The notes under the pieces: generated by a model
Database searches by the model: none
Told to the model about the DNA's origin: nothing
Seen by the model: the letters and a program-made list of their open reading frames with translations, nothing else
Shown: one piece after another, positions 35,073 through 45,300 of the stretch
How the letters are laid out: each line of letters begins with the position of its first letter
How positions within the stretch are numbered: position 1 is the first letter of the stretch
Translations under genes and position numbers: made by a program
DNA from: Bacteroidota bacterium
GTDB lineage: Bacteria > Bacteroidota > Ignavibacteria > Ignavibacteriales > Melioribacteraceae
Assembly (NCBI GenBank): GCA_018818165.1
Contig: JAHISP010000035.1
Location: forward strand, 1-64,000
DNA length: 64,000 nucleotides
Direction of reading: 5' to 3'

Positions 35073-37745
35073 TTAACGAACGAGAAGCATTTTTTTTGTT
35101 TGAATCATATCATCTTTTGATAACTTATAAAAGTATACTCCGCTCGCCAACTGTGATGCATCAAAACTTACGTTGTGTTCTCCCGCCGGCATATATTCGT
35201 TTACTAAAGTTTTGACAGTTCTTCCTAAACCATCATATACTGTTAGCAATACATGCCCGTCTTCAGGAATGGAAAACGAAATACTTGTTGAGGGATTAAA
35301 CGGATTTGGATAATTTTGATATAGAATAAATTTTTCGGGCTGAATTAATTTTTCAGGCACTTCAGTGGGAGCGTTGTTAATACTATAAACTCCATTTCCG
35401 TGTGTGGCAACAGCAACTTCTCCATCAATGTTTCGAGTTGCGATCATTTCAACAATTACATTTCCGATTGTTTCCGAACCTTCTTGAATCCATATTGTAT
35501 TTCTTCCAGCAAGGGCTGTAGTTGAATATAAACCGGTGCTGGTTCCGGCAAAATAAGTATAACTTTCATTTTGTACCAAAGTTTCAATCCATCGAACTGA
35601 AGGACCTGCTCCACTGCCATCCGATTTCTCTTCTAAATTACCTGAGATATCTTCCCAGCTCTCACCTCCATCTGTTGAATAATAGATACTTGGAATTCCA
35701 TAGTTACCAAAGCATAACAGCACTTTATCAGCGTCGTTAGGATCAACATCAATTGAACGAGTAAAAGGCTGATATTGAAGTCCTAAATTCTTCCCTATAT
35801 TGGTAACTGTTGGGGAATTGGTGTTCGCATTTTCAATTTTAAAAATTTCTCCTATCTCCGTTCCTACATATAAAATATTAGCCGGTTTTCGGGATACAGC
35901 CAAGCATGAGATTTTTGAACCTACTTCAACGAATTTTGTCCAATATTTATTTTTTTCAGTATTACTACCATCAATGGGAATTAGACTTATATTGTCACAT
36001 CTTAGTATTTCTTTACCACCTGCCATATATATTAAATTATCATTATTCATATCGGCTATAAAAGGATTAAAAGGTTGGGGGTCGGAAAGAGACGGATTTA
36101 CTTTAGTTAAGGCGTAAGAAATAGTTCCATCCACGCTTATATTAGATATCGCAGTTTCACCGAACTGGAATGATGTCATCAATTTTTTCCCACTGTTAAC
36201 AAATTCGTTAAAACTTCCATCGCCCCAAAGTGCAAGTTTCCAACTTGCTTTTGAATCGTTATTATGAATATAATAGCTCCCGTTGTCCTGTAATCCGCCG
36301 ACTATCTTATAATCTCCAGTTTCCCTCGGAATAGCAATAGTATAAAACTGAGTTGTATTGTAGCCATTATCTAAAGATTTCCATCTCATGTTTGATGGTT
36401 TTGTAATATCATCGGCTCTTCTCAAACCTCCGTCGTTTGCTGAAAATGCAATTTTGGGATTTTCATAAGAAAAAATAAGCAGGTGATTATCAACATGGTT
36501 TTCCTGATTTAAGTTTTGTGGGCCGTTAACCATAACAGTTTCCGATCTATTTAAAAAACCATTAGTAGATCTGTATAACAGGGTGCCTCCGACAAATACC
36601 ATATTTTCATCTTCCGGGTAAACAGCAAGCACTAAAGAATAGGAATTAAAAGACTTGAACAGATTTTTGACATTTGAAGAACGGTTCTCCCAAATACAAT
36701 TTTCTTTACTACTGTCGTTTGATACATGAGTATATTTCCAAAAGCCCTGCACGCTGCCAAGAAATGTTGTGTTCTCCTCGGATAAAAAGTATACGATATT
36801 CTCATTTGAAGGCGCTACAGCTAATATAATTCTCTGATGATTATTAGCAAAATTAGTCGGAGTTATTTTTTCCCAAACTACTCCGTCTTCAGATCTCCAT
36901 ATTCCTCTTTTGTTGCCGTTACTCATTGTAGCATATACAACGCCTGTTGAGGTTACAGCCACTTCCGAATACACTACACTGTTATTCTGATCTCCCAAAA
37001 CATTAGTCCACACGGAACCTCCGTCGGTACTCCGAAAAATAATTCCATAAGCTGCAGCGTAAATTTCATCTTGCTCTAAATTGCTACGGTCAATTGCCAT
37101 ACTATTAATATATGAAAAGTAAGGGCTTACGTTTCTACCATACCTGTATGAAGTGGATTTCAACAAAATCCAGCTCTCACCATTATCAGTTGATTTAAAT
37201 ATTCCTACTCCACTCAACCATCCAATCCCGTTACTCTCGCCGGTTCCATAGTACCATGTATCTTCTTTTCCTGGACGAATATCTTGAATTAGGTATGAGA
37301 CACTATGCATATCTTTCGGATGGGTAGTAGTATACCAGCTTTCACCGCCGTCAATTGATTTCCAAATACCGCCAGTTACACCGCCGGCTATAAGAATTTT
37401 TGGATTCCTAATATCAATTCCAAGCGCTCTAGTTCTTCCGCCCACATTATATGGGCCTCTATTTATCCATTCTCTTGAGGAAGAGATTTTGTTTAAAGAA
37501 GATTTTTGAACTTTATCAGCAAACTCCAATTCTCTAGCCCGAATGTTATCCGGAATTTTTCCTGTTAAAGGGTTTCTAAGTGTTTTCAGTAAATATTGTT
37601 TTTTAACCCCCGGATTTTGTAAACCCAGCGCTTCTGGAAATTCCGTGTTTGCCTGATCACTGGATATATTAATGCTTAAAAGAAAAACAATAAATGAAAT
37701 AATTGCTCCTGATAAAAGGATAATAGTTTTGTTAAGGTTCTTCAT
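35073..37745 (-). CDS. Type IX secretion cargo, sortilin/BNR-like beta-propeller protein (short paralog)
   Basis: An 890-residue exported protein of the same family as the two 1341-residue proteins in this window. A signal peptide or anchor lies near residues 7-25. The shared motif WINRGPYNVGGRTRAL opens the propeller, which has BNR-type blades such as GGIWKSIDGGESW and IFRSTDGGSVW, and the conserved NGYNTTQFY plus GGLQDNGSY pair. It lacks both the ~200-residue insertion and the jelly-roll region of the long paralogs. The C-terminal ~85 residues are a type IX sorting domain (QNYPNPFNPSTSI). It lies 15 bases after the PfpI-propeller gene, so the two probably form one transcript. Likely surface-bound or released; ligand unknown. 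Confidence 0.85.
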   Translation of the reverse strand: MKNLNKTIILLSGAIISFIVFLLSINISSDQANTEFPEALGLQNPGVKKQYLLKTLRNPLTGKIPDNIRARELEFADKVQKSSLNKISSSREWINRGPYNVGGRTRALGIDIRNPKILIAGGVTGGIWKSIDGGESWYTTTHPKDMHSVSYLIQDIRPGKEDTWYYGTGESNGIGWLSGVGIFKSTDNGESWILLKSTSYRYGRNVSPYFSYINSMAIDRSNLEQDEIYAAAYGIIFRSTDGGSVWTNVLGDQNNSVVYSEVAVTSTGVVYATMSNGNKRGIWRSEDGVVWEKITPTNFANNHQRIILAVAPSNENIVYFLSEENTTFLGSVQGFWKYTHVSNDSSKENCIWENRSSNVKNLFKSFNSYSLVLAVYPEDENMVFVGGTLLYRSTNGFLNRSETVMVNGPQNLNQENHVDNHLLIFSYENPKIAFSANDGGLRRADDITKPSNMRWKSLDNGYNTTQFYTIAIPRETGDYKIVGGLQDNGSYYIHNNDSKASWKLALWGDGSFNEFVNSGKKLMTSFQFGETAISNISVDGTISYALTKVNPSLSDPQPFNPFIADMNNDNLIYMAGGKEILRCDNISLIPIDGSNTEKNKYWTKFVEVGSKISCLAVSRKPANILYVGTEIGEIFKIENANTNSPTVTNIGKNLGLQYQPFTRSIDVDPNDADKVLLCFGNYGIPSIYYSTDGGESWEDISGNLEEKSDGSGAGPSVRWIETLVQNESYTYFAGTSTGLYSTTALAGRNTIWIQEGSETIGNVIVEMIATRNIDGEVAVATHGNGVYSINNAPTEVPEKLIQPEKFILYQNYPNPFNPSTSISFSIPEDGHVLLTVYDGLGRTVKTLVNEYMPAGEHNVSFDASQLASGVYFYKLSKDDMIQTKKMLLVR

Positions 37746-37760
37746 AAAGGTTATACCTAT

Positions 37761-39863
37761 TTACTTTACTAAAGTAAATTTTTTAGTATTCATAAAATCG
37801 TTAGTCGTAATTCTATAAAAATATACACCGCCTGTAAGATTTCCTGCATTAAATATTATTGAATGATTTCCCTGATTTAATTTTTCATTTAACAGCACTG
37901 TTACCTTTTGCCCTAATAAATTGAATATCGCCAGTTCTACATCCGATTGTTTGGGCAAATCAAATTCAATAGTAGTGCTTGGATTAAAGGGATTGGGATA
38001 ATTCTGCATTAATTCAAATTTCGGTTCAATGTTTTCCAGTTTGGAGATACTTGTTAAAATTTGCCCAATCGGAATTTTTAAAAACAGAATATCAAATGCA
38101 CCGGTGCCACTGGAATTTGTGTGTCCTGTTATAACTACAAATTTTTTATCGTTAGTCAAAATACCTTCCGAAGCCCATTCGGATTTGGTGTCTTTAACAA
38201 TCTGCTTCTTAATTACATTCCCCAATCCGTTAATACCCAACACATAAATATTATTATTAGTAGATGCGGATTTCGTTGTACCACAAACAATATAATTTTC
38301 ATCATCCCGTTTTAAAACCGAAGCACCGTAATCATAATAAGTACCTTCTCCAAATCGCTTGTTCCATCTCATCGTTTCGCCGGGCATTGTTTTCATTGCA
38401 TATACATCATATAAATTCTGGCTGGTTATATCAGCGTCACCAACAATCATGTAATTCCCTTCATCGGCGGGGCATATTGAATTTCCCCAATTTTGATATG
38501 AAGATTCACCATAATTTTTCGTGAAATTACAATTACCTGCAACATCCATTTCAAATAGATATACATCGCGGTTGCCCCACCCCTGCGAATCAAATACTCC
38601 TGTTGATCCGACAATTAAAAATTTTCCATCATCGGTTTCAATAATATCTTTTGCAAATTGAGATTTATCATCACCCTTTGTTTTTGTCCAAAGTGTATCG
38701 CCGTTCGAATCGGTATAAATAAGGTAAACATCATCCTGTCCATTCCCGAATGATTCGGTATAACCTGCAATTAAATAATTCCCTATCGAAGTTTCAATAA
38801 TTTTATTAGCTTGTTCCGAACCTGAACCGCCGTAATTTTTCTGCCAAATTTTGTTCCCATCTGCATCTGTTTTTATCAGATAAACATCTTCATCACCTGC
38901 ACCGAAAGATGAGGTAAAACCTGCAATAACAAAACTACCATCGGCACATTCTGCAATAGAGTTTGCATAATCGTTGCCGCCTCCTCCAAAGGTTTTTGTC
39001 CACAATTGATTTCCCTCTGCATCGGTTTTAATTATTAGAACATCTGCATTCCCTTCTCCCTGCGAAAAAGTATACCCAGCAATTACAAATTCACCATCCT
39101 TTGTTTCACAGATTGTTCGTCCGCCATCGGAATTAATTCCACCATAGGTTCTTGAAATTACATCATCGTTTAGGGATAGGGTCTTACTTCCTATTTCTAC
39201 ATTATCAATCCTCTTGTTCTTATTCTGCCTATCAACGGCTTTTGCAATAGCATTACAATTTTGAAGATTGAAATAATCACCTGCAGCAGTAGTAACAATA
39301 TTTCCGTCAATAACCGGGTAGTGATTTTTTCCAACAAATTTTGCTCCAGCAGCAGTATACTCGTTACTATACTTTGGATTACCCGTAACATTTTTGCCGT
39401 TTATCACTCCGGCAGCAGCTAAAACACGAACACCAGTGCAAGTTGCAGCTACCACCAGTCCAGAGTCAACTGCTGTTTTAATTAAATCCATTGTACCATT
39501 ATTGTTTATTAAACTATTGCACGGTGGAGTGTTCGTCCATGAAGTAGCAGACATAACAACAACGCAATCATATTGTGTTATTCCTGTAACCTCGGAAATT
39601 AAAAGATCGGGTATTACAGCTGGGCAACCTAAAGGAGAGGCATATACGGGACATGCTTTAACTGTTCTTGTTAATCCAGCAATAGTTATATCCCATCCAA
39701 ATCTTTCGAAATTATCTATGTTCAAGTAATAATTTGCACCATATTGATCGGGTAGGATTATCAATACTTTAACTTGATTCTGCGAAAACAAATTTATAAA
39801 AGTGATGAATGTAATTGCCAAAATTGAAGTTGTTTTTTTAAAATAATTGAAGCGTGCTTCCAT
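37761..39863 (-). CDS. Type IX secretion cargo with DJ-1/PfpI domain and seven-blade propeller
   Basis: A 700-residue protein with a rare layout. A signal peptide (residues about 8-28) leads into a DJ-1/PfpI domain (about 30-215). Its nucleophile elbow reads VVAATCTGVRVLAAAGV, with the cysteine in the usual place, preceded by YDCVVVMSA. About seven ~50-residue repeats follow (225-600) with the pattern G....D.A.SI.ET.DG.F.IAG.T.S.G....DV.LIKTD..GN..W, consistent with a seven-bladed beta-propeller. The last ~85 residues are a type IX sorting domain (QNYPNPFNPSTTI). DJ-1/PfpI proteins are usually cytosolic proteases, chaperones or glyoxalases; an extracellular one joined to a propeller is not something I recognise as a described family. 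Confidence 0.82.
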   Translation of the reverse strand: MEARFNYFKKTTSILAITFITFINLFSQNQVKVLIILPDQYGANYYLNIDNFERFGWDITIAGLTRTVKACPVYASPLGCPAVIPDLLISEVTGITQYDCVVVMSATSWTNTPPCNSLINNNGTMDLIKTAVDSGLVVAATCTGVRVLAAAGVINGKNVTGNPKYSNEYTAAGAKFVGKNHYPVIDGNIVTTAAGDYFNLQNCNAIAKAVDRQNKNKRIDNVEIGSKTLSLNDDVISRTYGGINSDGGRTICETKDGEFVIAGYTFSQGEGNADVLIIKTDAEGNQLWTKTFGGGGNDYANSIAECADGSFVIAGFTSSFGAGDEDVYLIKTDADGNKIWQKNYGGSGSEQANKIIETSIGNYLIAGYTESFGNGQDDVYLIYTDSNGDTLWTKTKGDDKSQFAKDIIETDDGKFLIVGSTGVFDSQGWGNRDVYLFEMDVAGNCNFTKNYGESSYQNWGNSICPADEGNYMIVGDADITSQNLYDVYAMKTMPGETMRWNKRFGEGTYYDYGASVLKRDDENYIVCGTTKSASTNNNIYVLGINGLGNVIKKQIVKDTKSEWASEGILTNDKKFVVITGHTNSSGTGAFDILFLKIPIGQILTSISKLENIEPKFELMQNYPNPFNPSTTIEFDLPKQSDVELAIFNLLGQKVTVLLNEKLNQGNHSIIFNAGNLTGGVYFYRITTNDFMNTKKFTLVK

Positions 39864-39928
39864 TTTATCCTCGCGCCATTGTTAATATAAATCCCACAAT
39901 AGTGGAAATTATATTTAATATATAGTCA

Positions 39929-39966
39929 ATGTCATAAAACAAATACTATGTCACAAATAATGACAT
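39929..39966. promoter_or_regulatory. Repeated TGTCA motif upstream of the cargo operon
   Basis: ATGTCA occurs at 39929-39934 and 39948-39953 as direct repeats with a 19-base period, and TGACAT at 39961-39966 makes a palindrome with the second copy (7-base spacer). The site lies 66-103 bases before the start of the PfpI-propeller gene, in the gap just downstream of the LytTR regulator gene. LytTR regulators usually bind short direct repeats spaced about two helical turns, so this is a plausible but unproven target. Confidence 0.4.
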
Positions 39967-40090
39967 TCGATAGTTAATTAGAAATAATAAAAAACCAATT
40001 TACAAAATGATGAAAGGCAGAATTACAGGATATGCGGTTTAACAGACGGGCAAATAACGGTAATAATTTAACAATATTTTTAATAACTAA

Positions 40091-40813
40091 TTATTTCATT
40101 TTCTCTTTCAGCTTTAAGGCGAATCTTCTGCTCATAATCAATGGTTTTGGTTCATCCTTTAGAAATATTTGGAATGAAGAATTAAACCAATCATCAACTC
40201 TATCTACATATTCAATATTAATAATAGTATTGCGATGTATGCGTACAAATTGATTATCAGGCAAACGTTCTTCCCACTCCTTCATAGTTTTAAGAACTAA
40301 TCCTTTTATATTTTTTGAACAAACTAATTCCGAATAATTACCAGCGGAGGATATTTTTATGATTGTACTAATCTTAACGAAATGAAATGAATTATTTATC
40401 ATGATAAAAATATTATCATCTGTATTAAACTTTTTATCCAATTTGTAAAGCTTAATTGCATCCTCGTTTAATCTCTCGATGGCAAGTTCAAGCCGCTTAT
40501 GGGTTACGGGTTTTAATAAATAATCCTGTGCATTAATTTCAAATGCTTTTATTGCGTATTCGTCAAATGCAGTTACAAAGATTACTTTAATTTTCTTATC
40601 GATAGAACGCAAGAGCTCAAATCCCGATTTTACAGGCATTTGAATATCGAGAAATAATAAATCAGTATCAATTTTTTTCAATAACATTTCAGCTTCTTCA
40701 ACCGAAGATGCCTCCCCGATTATTTCAATCTCGTTAAATTCTTCGAGCATTGCTTTTAAATCTTCACGCGCAAGTTTTTCATCATCAACAATAAATGCCG
40801 AATATTTCTTCAT
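40091..40813 (-). CDS. LytTR-family response regulator
   Basis: Cytosolic transcription regulator of the LytR/AlgR type. The receiver domain (1-115) has the acidic pocket FIVDDEKLARED, the phospho-acceptor aspartate in LLFLDIQMP (near residue 56), the threonine in VFVTAFDEYA and the lysine in DYLLKPV. The C-terminal LytTR DNA-binding domain (about 135-240) ends with the family pattern QFVRIHRNTIINIEYVDRV. Its start overlaps the stop of the histidine kinase gene by 4 bases. It is immediately upstream, in the same orientation, of the PfpI-propeller and sortilin-type cargo genes, so it is the obvious candidate regulator for them. This link is inferred from position. Confidence 0.92.
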   Translation of the reverse strand: MKKYSAFIVDDEKLAREDLKAMLEEFNEIEIIGEASSVEEAEMLLKKIDTDLLFLDIQMPVKSGFELLRSIDKKIKVIFVTAFDEYAIKAFEINAQDYLLKPVTHKRLELAIERLNEDAIKLYKLDKKFNTDDNIFIMINNSFHFVKISTIIKISSAGNYSELVCSKNIKGLVLKTMKEWEERLPDNQFVRIHRNTIINIEYVDRVDDWFNSSFQIFLKDEPKPLIMSRRFALKLKEKMK

Positions 40814-41907
40814 GATAACTCCATATCAATTTCAAGAATTGCTTTAACAAAACCGTTTTCTTCAAATATGTCAAATTTGTGCCTATCAGGATAAATAATT
40901 GCGAGTCGATTGCGAATATTATCCAAACCGGTTTTTGTGCCAATATCACTTAATTCCATGTTCGGTTCAAACCATTTGCCAGAATTTGAAATTGCTACTT
41001 TAAGTTTTTTATTTTCAACAACAGCTTCAATTTTTATTTGCAGCGGAATTTTGGATGTTTTCATTCCATATTTAATAGCATTTTCTATTAATGGATGAAT
41101 AATAAATGAGGGCACAGGAAAATCGTCTGCTGATGAATCAATGTTAAACTCGAATTCAATTTTATCATCAAACCTAATTTTTTCAATTTCGGCGTAATAC
41201 CGAATTGCTTCTACTTCATCGATAAGCGCAACTTGTGAACTGTTTTTTGTAATAAGGGAATAGCGATAAAACTCCGACAATTTGCTTACCATTTCAACAG
41301 CAGCTTTTTGATTACTACGGATAAGCGCTCTAAGTGAACTAAATGAATTAAACAGAAAATGTGGATTTACCTGATAACGGAGCATTTGCAATTGAGCACT
41401 TTGAGCAAGGAAATCAGCCTTTTGTGCCCGTTCTCTTTCGGCAGATATATCAAACCAAAACTTGATTCCAAAATATAGCATACTCCATGCCGTCATTATT
41501 GGAAAAAGCTGTGTCATTCTGAAAATGATACTTTTAATATTTAAAGCAGCTTTTAATCTCTCTTCGAAATGGTCCATTGGAAATGAGAAGTACACCAAAT
41601 GTGAAAGGAAATATAACATTGCTGCAGATAGGAATGAAAACACTAGAATAATTGCCAAGGTTTTTGATAGTGAAATCTTTTTCATATAAAGTTTTTTATA
41701 GAAAGCTCTCAATATAATTGTGGCAATAAAACCAGTACTCCATTGGAGTGAATTGTTTAAATAATAAAGGAAACTCCTGCTTACTCCTTCCATCCATATG
41801 GTGGTAATAAGTGAATCCATCGTTATAAACGAAATCCAACCAACAGCATTTACAACATAAAATGAAGGCAGCTCTCCGCTGAACAATATATCTTCAATTT
41901 TCTTCAT
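40810..41907 (-). CDS. LytS-type sensor histidine kinase
   Basis: Membrane sensor kinase partner of the LytTR regulator. Four hydrophobic segments lie within the first ~155 residues (about 15-35, 48-65, 80-105 and 130-150). A short coiled stretch (ISAERERAQKADFLAQSAQ) connects to the His_kinase domain with the acceptor histidine in YQVNPHFLFNSFSSLRAL (near residue 181). The ATPase domain shows PLIENAIKYGMK (N-box) and a G-box-like TGLDNIRNRL. No extracytoplasmic sensor domain is present, so the signal is probably sensed in or through the membrane. The 365-residue length is typical for Bacteroidetes LytS-like kinases. Confidence 0.92.
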   Translation of the reverse strand: MKKIEDILFSGELPSFYVVNAVGWISFITMDSLITTIWMEGVSRSFLYYLNNSLQWSTGFIATIILRAFYKKLYMKKISLSKTLAIILVFSFLSAAMLYFLSHLVYFSFPMDHFEERLKAALNIKSIIFRMTQLFPIMTAWSMLYFGIKFWFDISAERERAQKADFLAQSAQLQMLRYQVNPHFLFNSFSSLRALIRSNQKAAVEMVSKLSEFYRYSLITKNSSQVALIDEVEAIRYYAEIEKIRFDDKIEFEFNIDSSADDFPVPSFIIHPLIENAIKYGMKTSKIPLQIKIEAVVENKKLKVAISNSGKWFEPNMELSDIGTKTGLDNIRNRLAIIYPDRHKFDIFEENGFVKAILEIDMELS

Positions 41908-42061
41908 CGGAGACTAATAATCATGAATATTTGCTTTTTAAATTCCATCAATTTGGCAATAAATTTTTAATTGCAATATTTATTCAAAAATAAATATTTT
42001 GACTACAAATCTATCTTTATCCGAACATATTTACTAACCGCCTACACGATTATAAATCCAC

Positions 42062-42139
42062 TGTTATAACTCTTTAAAAATGTCATAGATACAACTCTTT
42101 AGAAACGTCAGTAAAAAAAATATATTAGTATTCCCAAAA
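42062..42139 (+). mobile_element. Insertion-sequence terminus, copy 2 (solo)
   Basis: Matches 31722-31799 at nearly all positions, including both ACTCTTTARAAAYGTCA-like units, and in the same orientation. No transposase remains here: the sequence passes directly into the spacer shared by the two cargo loci. It marks the right edge of the putative acquired block. The remaining gap 41908-42061 shows no gene. Confidence 0.65.
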
Positions 42140-42333
42140 TAAGGAATCTGATAGGCATCTGTTTACTAGTAAGGTTTACTCAGATGAAACTTGTCAAATT
42201 TTATGGGTATTCGTTTCTTTGCAAATCATTTCAAAAAAATATTAACAGTGCAAAGTTACTGCTAAAGGGTCTGATTAATGATTTGTTAAAAACCCCTTAA
42301 GAACGAATTCCAAAGGGGTTAAATAATTACTTA
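42130..42333. repeat. Spacer duplicated downstream of both 1341-residue cargo genes (copy B)
   Basis: Copy of 26968-27183. Long identical runs include ATAGGCATCTGTTTACTAGT and AAACTTGTCAAATTTTATGG, separated by scattered single-base changes. This shows that the two cargo loci arose by segmental duplication and not by separate gain of similar genes. Confidence 0.85.
42291..42320 (-). terminator. Terminator of cargo gene B
   Basis: AACCCCTT (42291-42298) and AAGGGGTT (42313-42320) form an 8-bp stem. On the minus strand it is followed by TTTAACAAAT, a shorter T-run than in copy A. It lies 13 bases downstream of the stop codon of the cargo gene. Confidence 0.75.
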
Positions 42334-45300
42334 TTATTTCATAAGTATCATTTTTTTAACAACATTGAATTTCTTGGAATCAGATACAGATTCAGCTTGA
42401 ATTCTATAAAGGTAAACGCCAGAAGCAAGATTACTAGCATTCCAATCTACTGTATGAATTCCAGCATTTCTTGTTTCGTTAACTAAAGTTGAAATTACTT
42501 CGCCAAGAGTATTGAATACTTGTAGTTTTACTTTACTAGCAGATGGCAAAGAGAAACTAATTTTTGTACTTGGATTAAATGGATTTGGATAATTTTGACT
42601 TAAGTCAAAATTAGATGGAATTACTATTTCATCTTTTACACCAACAAACTGCTCTTGAATCTTTATATTATCAATTGACCATCCCCAACTAGTAGTAAAA
42701 TCATCAGCAAGAAATCTGAAACGAATTACTAGAACATCTCCATCAGAGAATTTATCTAATAGATTTATATTATGAGTTTTATACATAGCTGGAGTACCAT
42801 TTTGATTCCCAGCATAAGCAGTATTCCATTCACTATATAATCTTGAATCGTAACCATCTTCAAGAGCAATCCAATCACCACCATTAGTTGCCTCAACAAT
42901 TACGTAATCCCAGAATTTAGCATCACCGAAAACAGTTCCAGCATCACCTGGTTCAACTATTGCAATATCATCATAACTAAAAGAACCATCATTTCCATCA
43001 ACAATAATTGGAACTCTTAAAACAGCACTGTAATTGGTTTTATTCTCATAAGGATGTGGTGAATTTAAAGATCCATCCGAAAATCCAACAGCTGTATTTA
43101 TACTTAAACCATTAAGAATTACATCACCTTTATCAGAGGTGAAGTTATTCATATATCCTTTTTCAGAAGCTAATAATTCATAAACATCGATATTTGTTGT
43201 AGATGATTTATAGGCACGACTACCTATCATAGAGCTTAAATAAATATCTGCAGAACCAGATGAAGATACATGAACAATAAAAGTAGTATCAACAGCACTG
43301 TTTGCATTAATTGTCATTACATTTACACCATTTATCACAACATTAGTGTAATCATAAACAGAACGTAAAGAGGCATTAATAATTAAACCAGAGGCTCCAA
43401 CTTTTGCTGAATTAAGTACTGGTGCTAGTGTTGCCACTGGTGGTTTATGATTTGCCAATTCAGGTAATTTTACTGACCAAATACCTCGACCATGAGTTGC
43501 AACAACTACTTCATCGTCAACAACACGCATTTCCCAAATTGAAACTTGTGGAAGTCCATTCTTTGCTAAATGCCAGGAAACACCGCCATCAGTTGATTCA
43601 ACAATACCAATATCAGTTCCAACCCAGATAATATCAGTATTATAAGGCATAACTGATACACAAAAAGCAGCAACATTAGGAAAACCATTTGTGCTAGTTG
43701 AGCTAGTTGCATAACCAGAAAGATCTGTCCATGTTTGACCATAGTTTGTAGTTCTTAATACTTTTGGTAATCCAGAAGATGAAAAAGTTGCATAAGCAGT
43801 AGCCTCGTTAGTTGGATGTGTGTCTAGCCCAGAAAACAGTCCTGAATTGATTAGTCCATTATCCTCAGCTTTTGTAAAAGACAAACCACCATCTTTTGAT
43901 ACATAAAGCTCATCAGAATAAGCACCAGCCCAAACTACTTGAGGTTCGGCAATTGAAATTGTAACCTGTGCAAAACTAAAGTATCGTCCATCGCCAAAAC
44001 CTGATATAGGAATAAGTGACCAACTATCTCCAAAGTTCTCACTCTTATAAACACCTTCTGTAGTAATTGTATAAAGCAAATCGGGATCGCTATATGATTT
44101 TGCAATTTTAGAAACAAATGGTGAAACTGCACTATTACCCCACCCATTAAATCCAACATTTGAGGCACTATAAGTTTGCCACCCATCTTCTGTTTTGTAA
44201 AACTCATTATGTTGAGAACCACCAATCATTTTTTGCGCATCGCCATAATGCCATGAAACTTCATAACCATCTCCATCAATTCTGAAATCATAGTTAGTTG
44301 TTTTGTCTGCATCTACATTTTTTTCAGATTCCCAAGTTCCATTATCTTGCATACCCCCAAAATATTGACTACCACCTGGTTTTTTATCAACACCATAAAA
44401 TTGTGAAGTGTTATAACCATTATTGCCAACTTCAGTAAATGAAGCACCTGCATCATAAGAAACAGCAACTCCACCGTCATTTCCATTTAAGAAAATAAAT
44501 TCTTTTGCAGCCTTGTTAGTAGGGAACATTGTTATATTATGATGATCAACATGTGTGTAGGTATTAGTAGGATATCTGCCGTATCCATCTGTAATAGCAA
44601 CGGAAGAACGATTTAATGAAGGAAATTCGTCAACTTCGATACTCAACTGAACATCTGGTAAATTATTAGCATTCCAAGATTTACCCACTGCCATCTTAAA
44701 AGCAATTACAAAACTATTCTCGAATTTTAATCCATTACTCTTTGCAATATCACTAGAAGGATTAGATGCATTATACTCAATGTTGTTAACAAATATCACA
44801 TCTCCTCGAGAAGCTCCCAAATTAAAGACACTGTTTGCATAAACATCTGTAAACGAACACATTAATTGTTTGTTATTTTTAGTATCCCAAACTTCGAATG
44901 GAACATCAACATAATTTTTGTAAAGATATGTACTATTTGAAAATAAATGTGCCTTTTGAGTTTTACTAGATCCAAATCTAATTTCAATATTGGCTAATTG
45001 TGTATTTACTAAAACTTCTTCACCCCAAAAATCTTTACCTGTTCCTAAACCGCCATTCCTCTCAGGCAAAGCTGAAGGGGTATACGAAAATATTGTATCT
45101 AAATTATTATCAGTAATATTTGAAATTCCAATTATAGAAGCGGTAGATATATCTGCTTGCCATAAATCAGTACCTCCCATGTAAACAATATTTTCATCAA
45201 ATGGATTAACACCTATTGTATTGTTATACCAACCCTGAGGACCTATCCAAGTTTTATTAGAGCCATCCTTTTCTTTAACTTCACCCCAAGTAGTTCCCCC

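Larger units (their letters stand above)
31801..42061. other. Putative ~10.3-kb acquired block between duplicated cargo genes
   Basis: This block is bounded on both sides by copies of the same insertion-sequence terminus (31722-31799 and 42062-42139) in the same orientation. All its intact genes lie on the minus strand, and parts of it look less AT-rich: hand counts gave 26/60 and 28/60 G+C at 33901-33960 and 34021-34080, against 15/60 at 12181-12240. It splits the two copies of the 1341-residue cargo locus. No integrase or intact transposase is inside. Confidence 0.5.
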
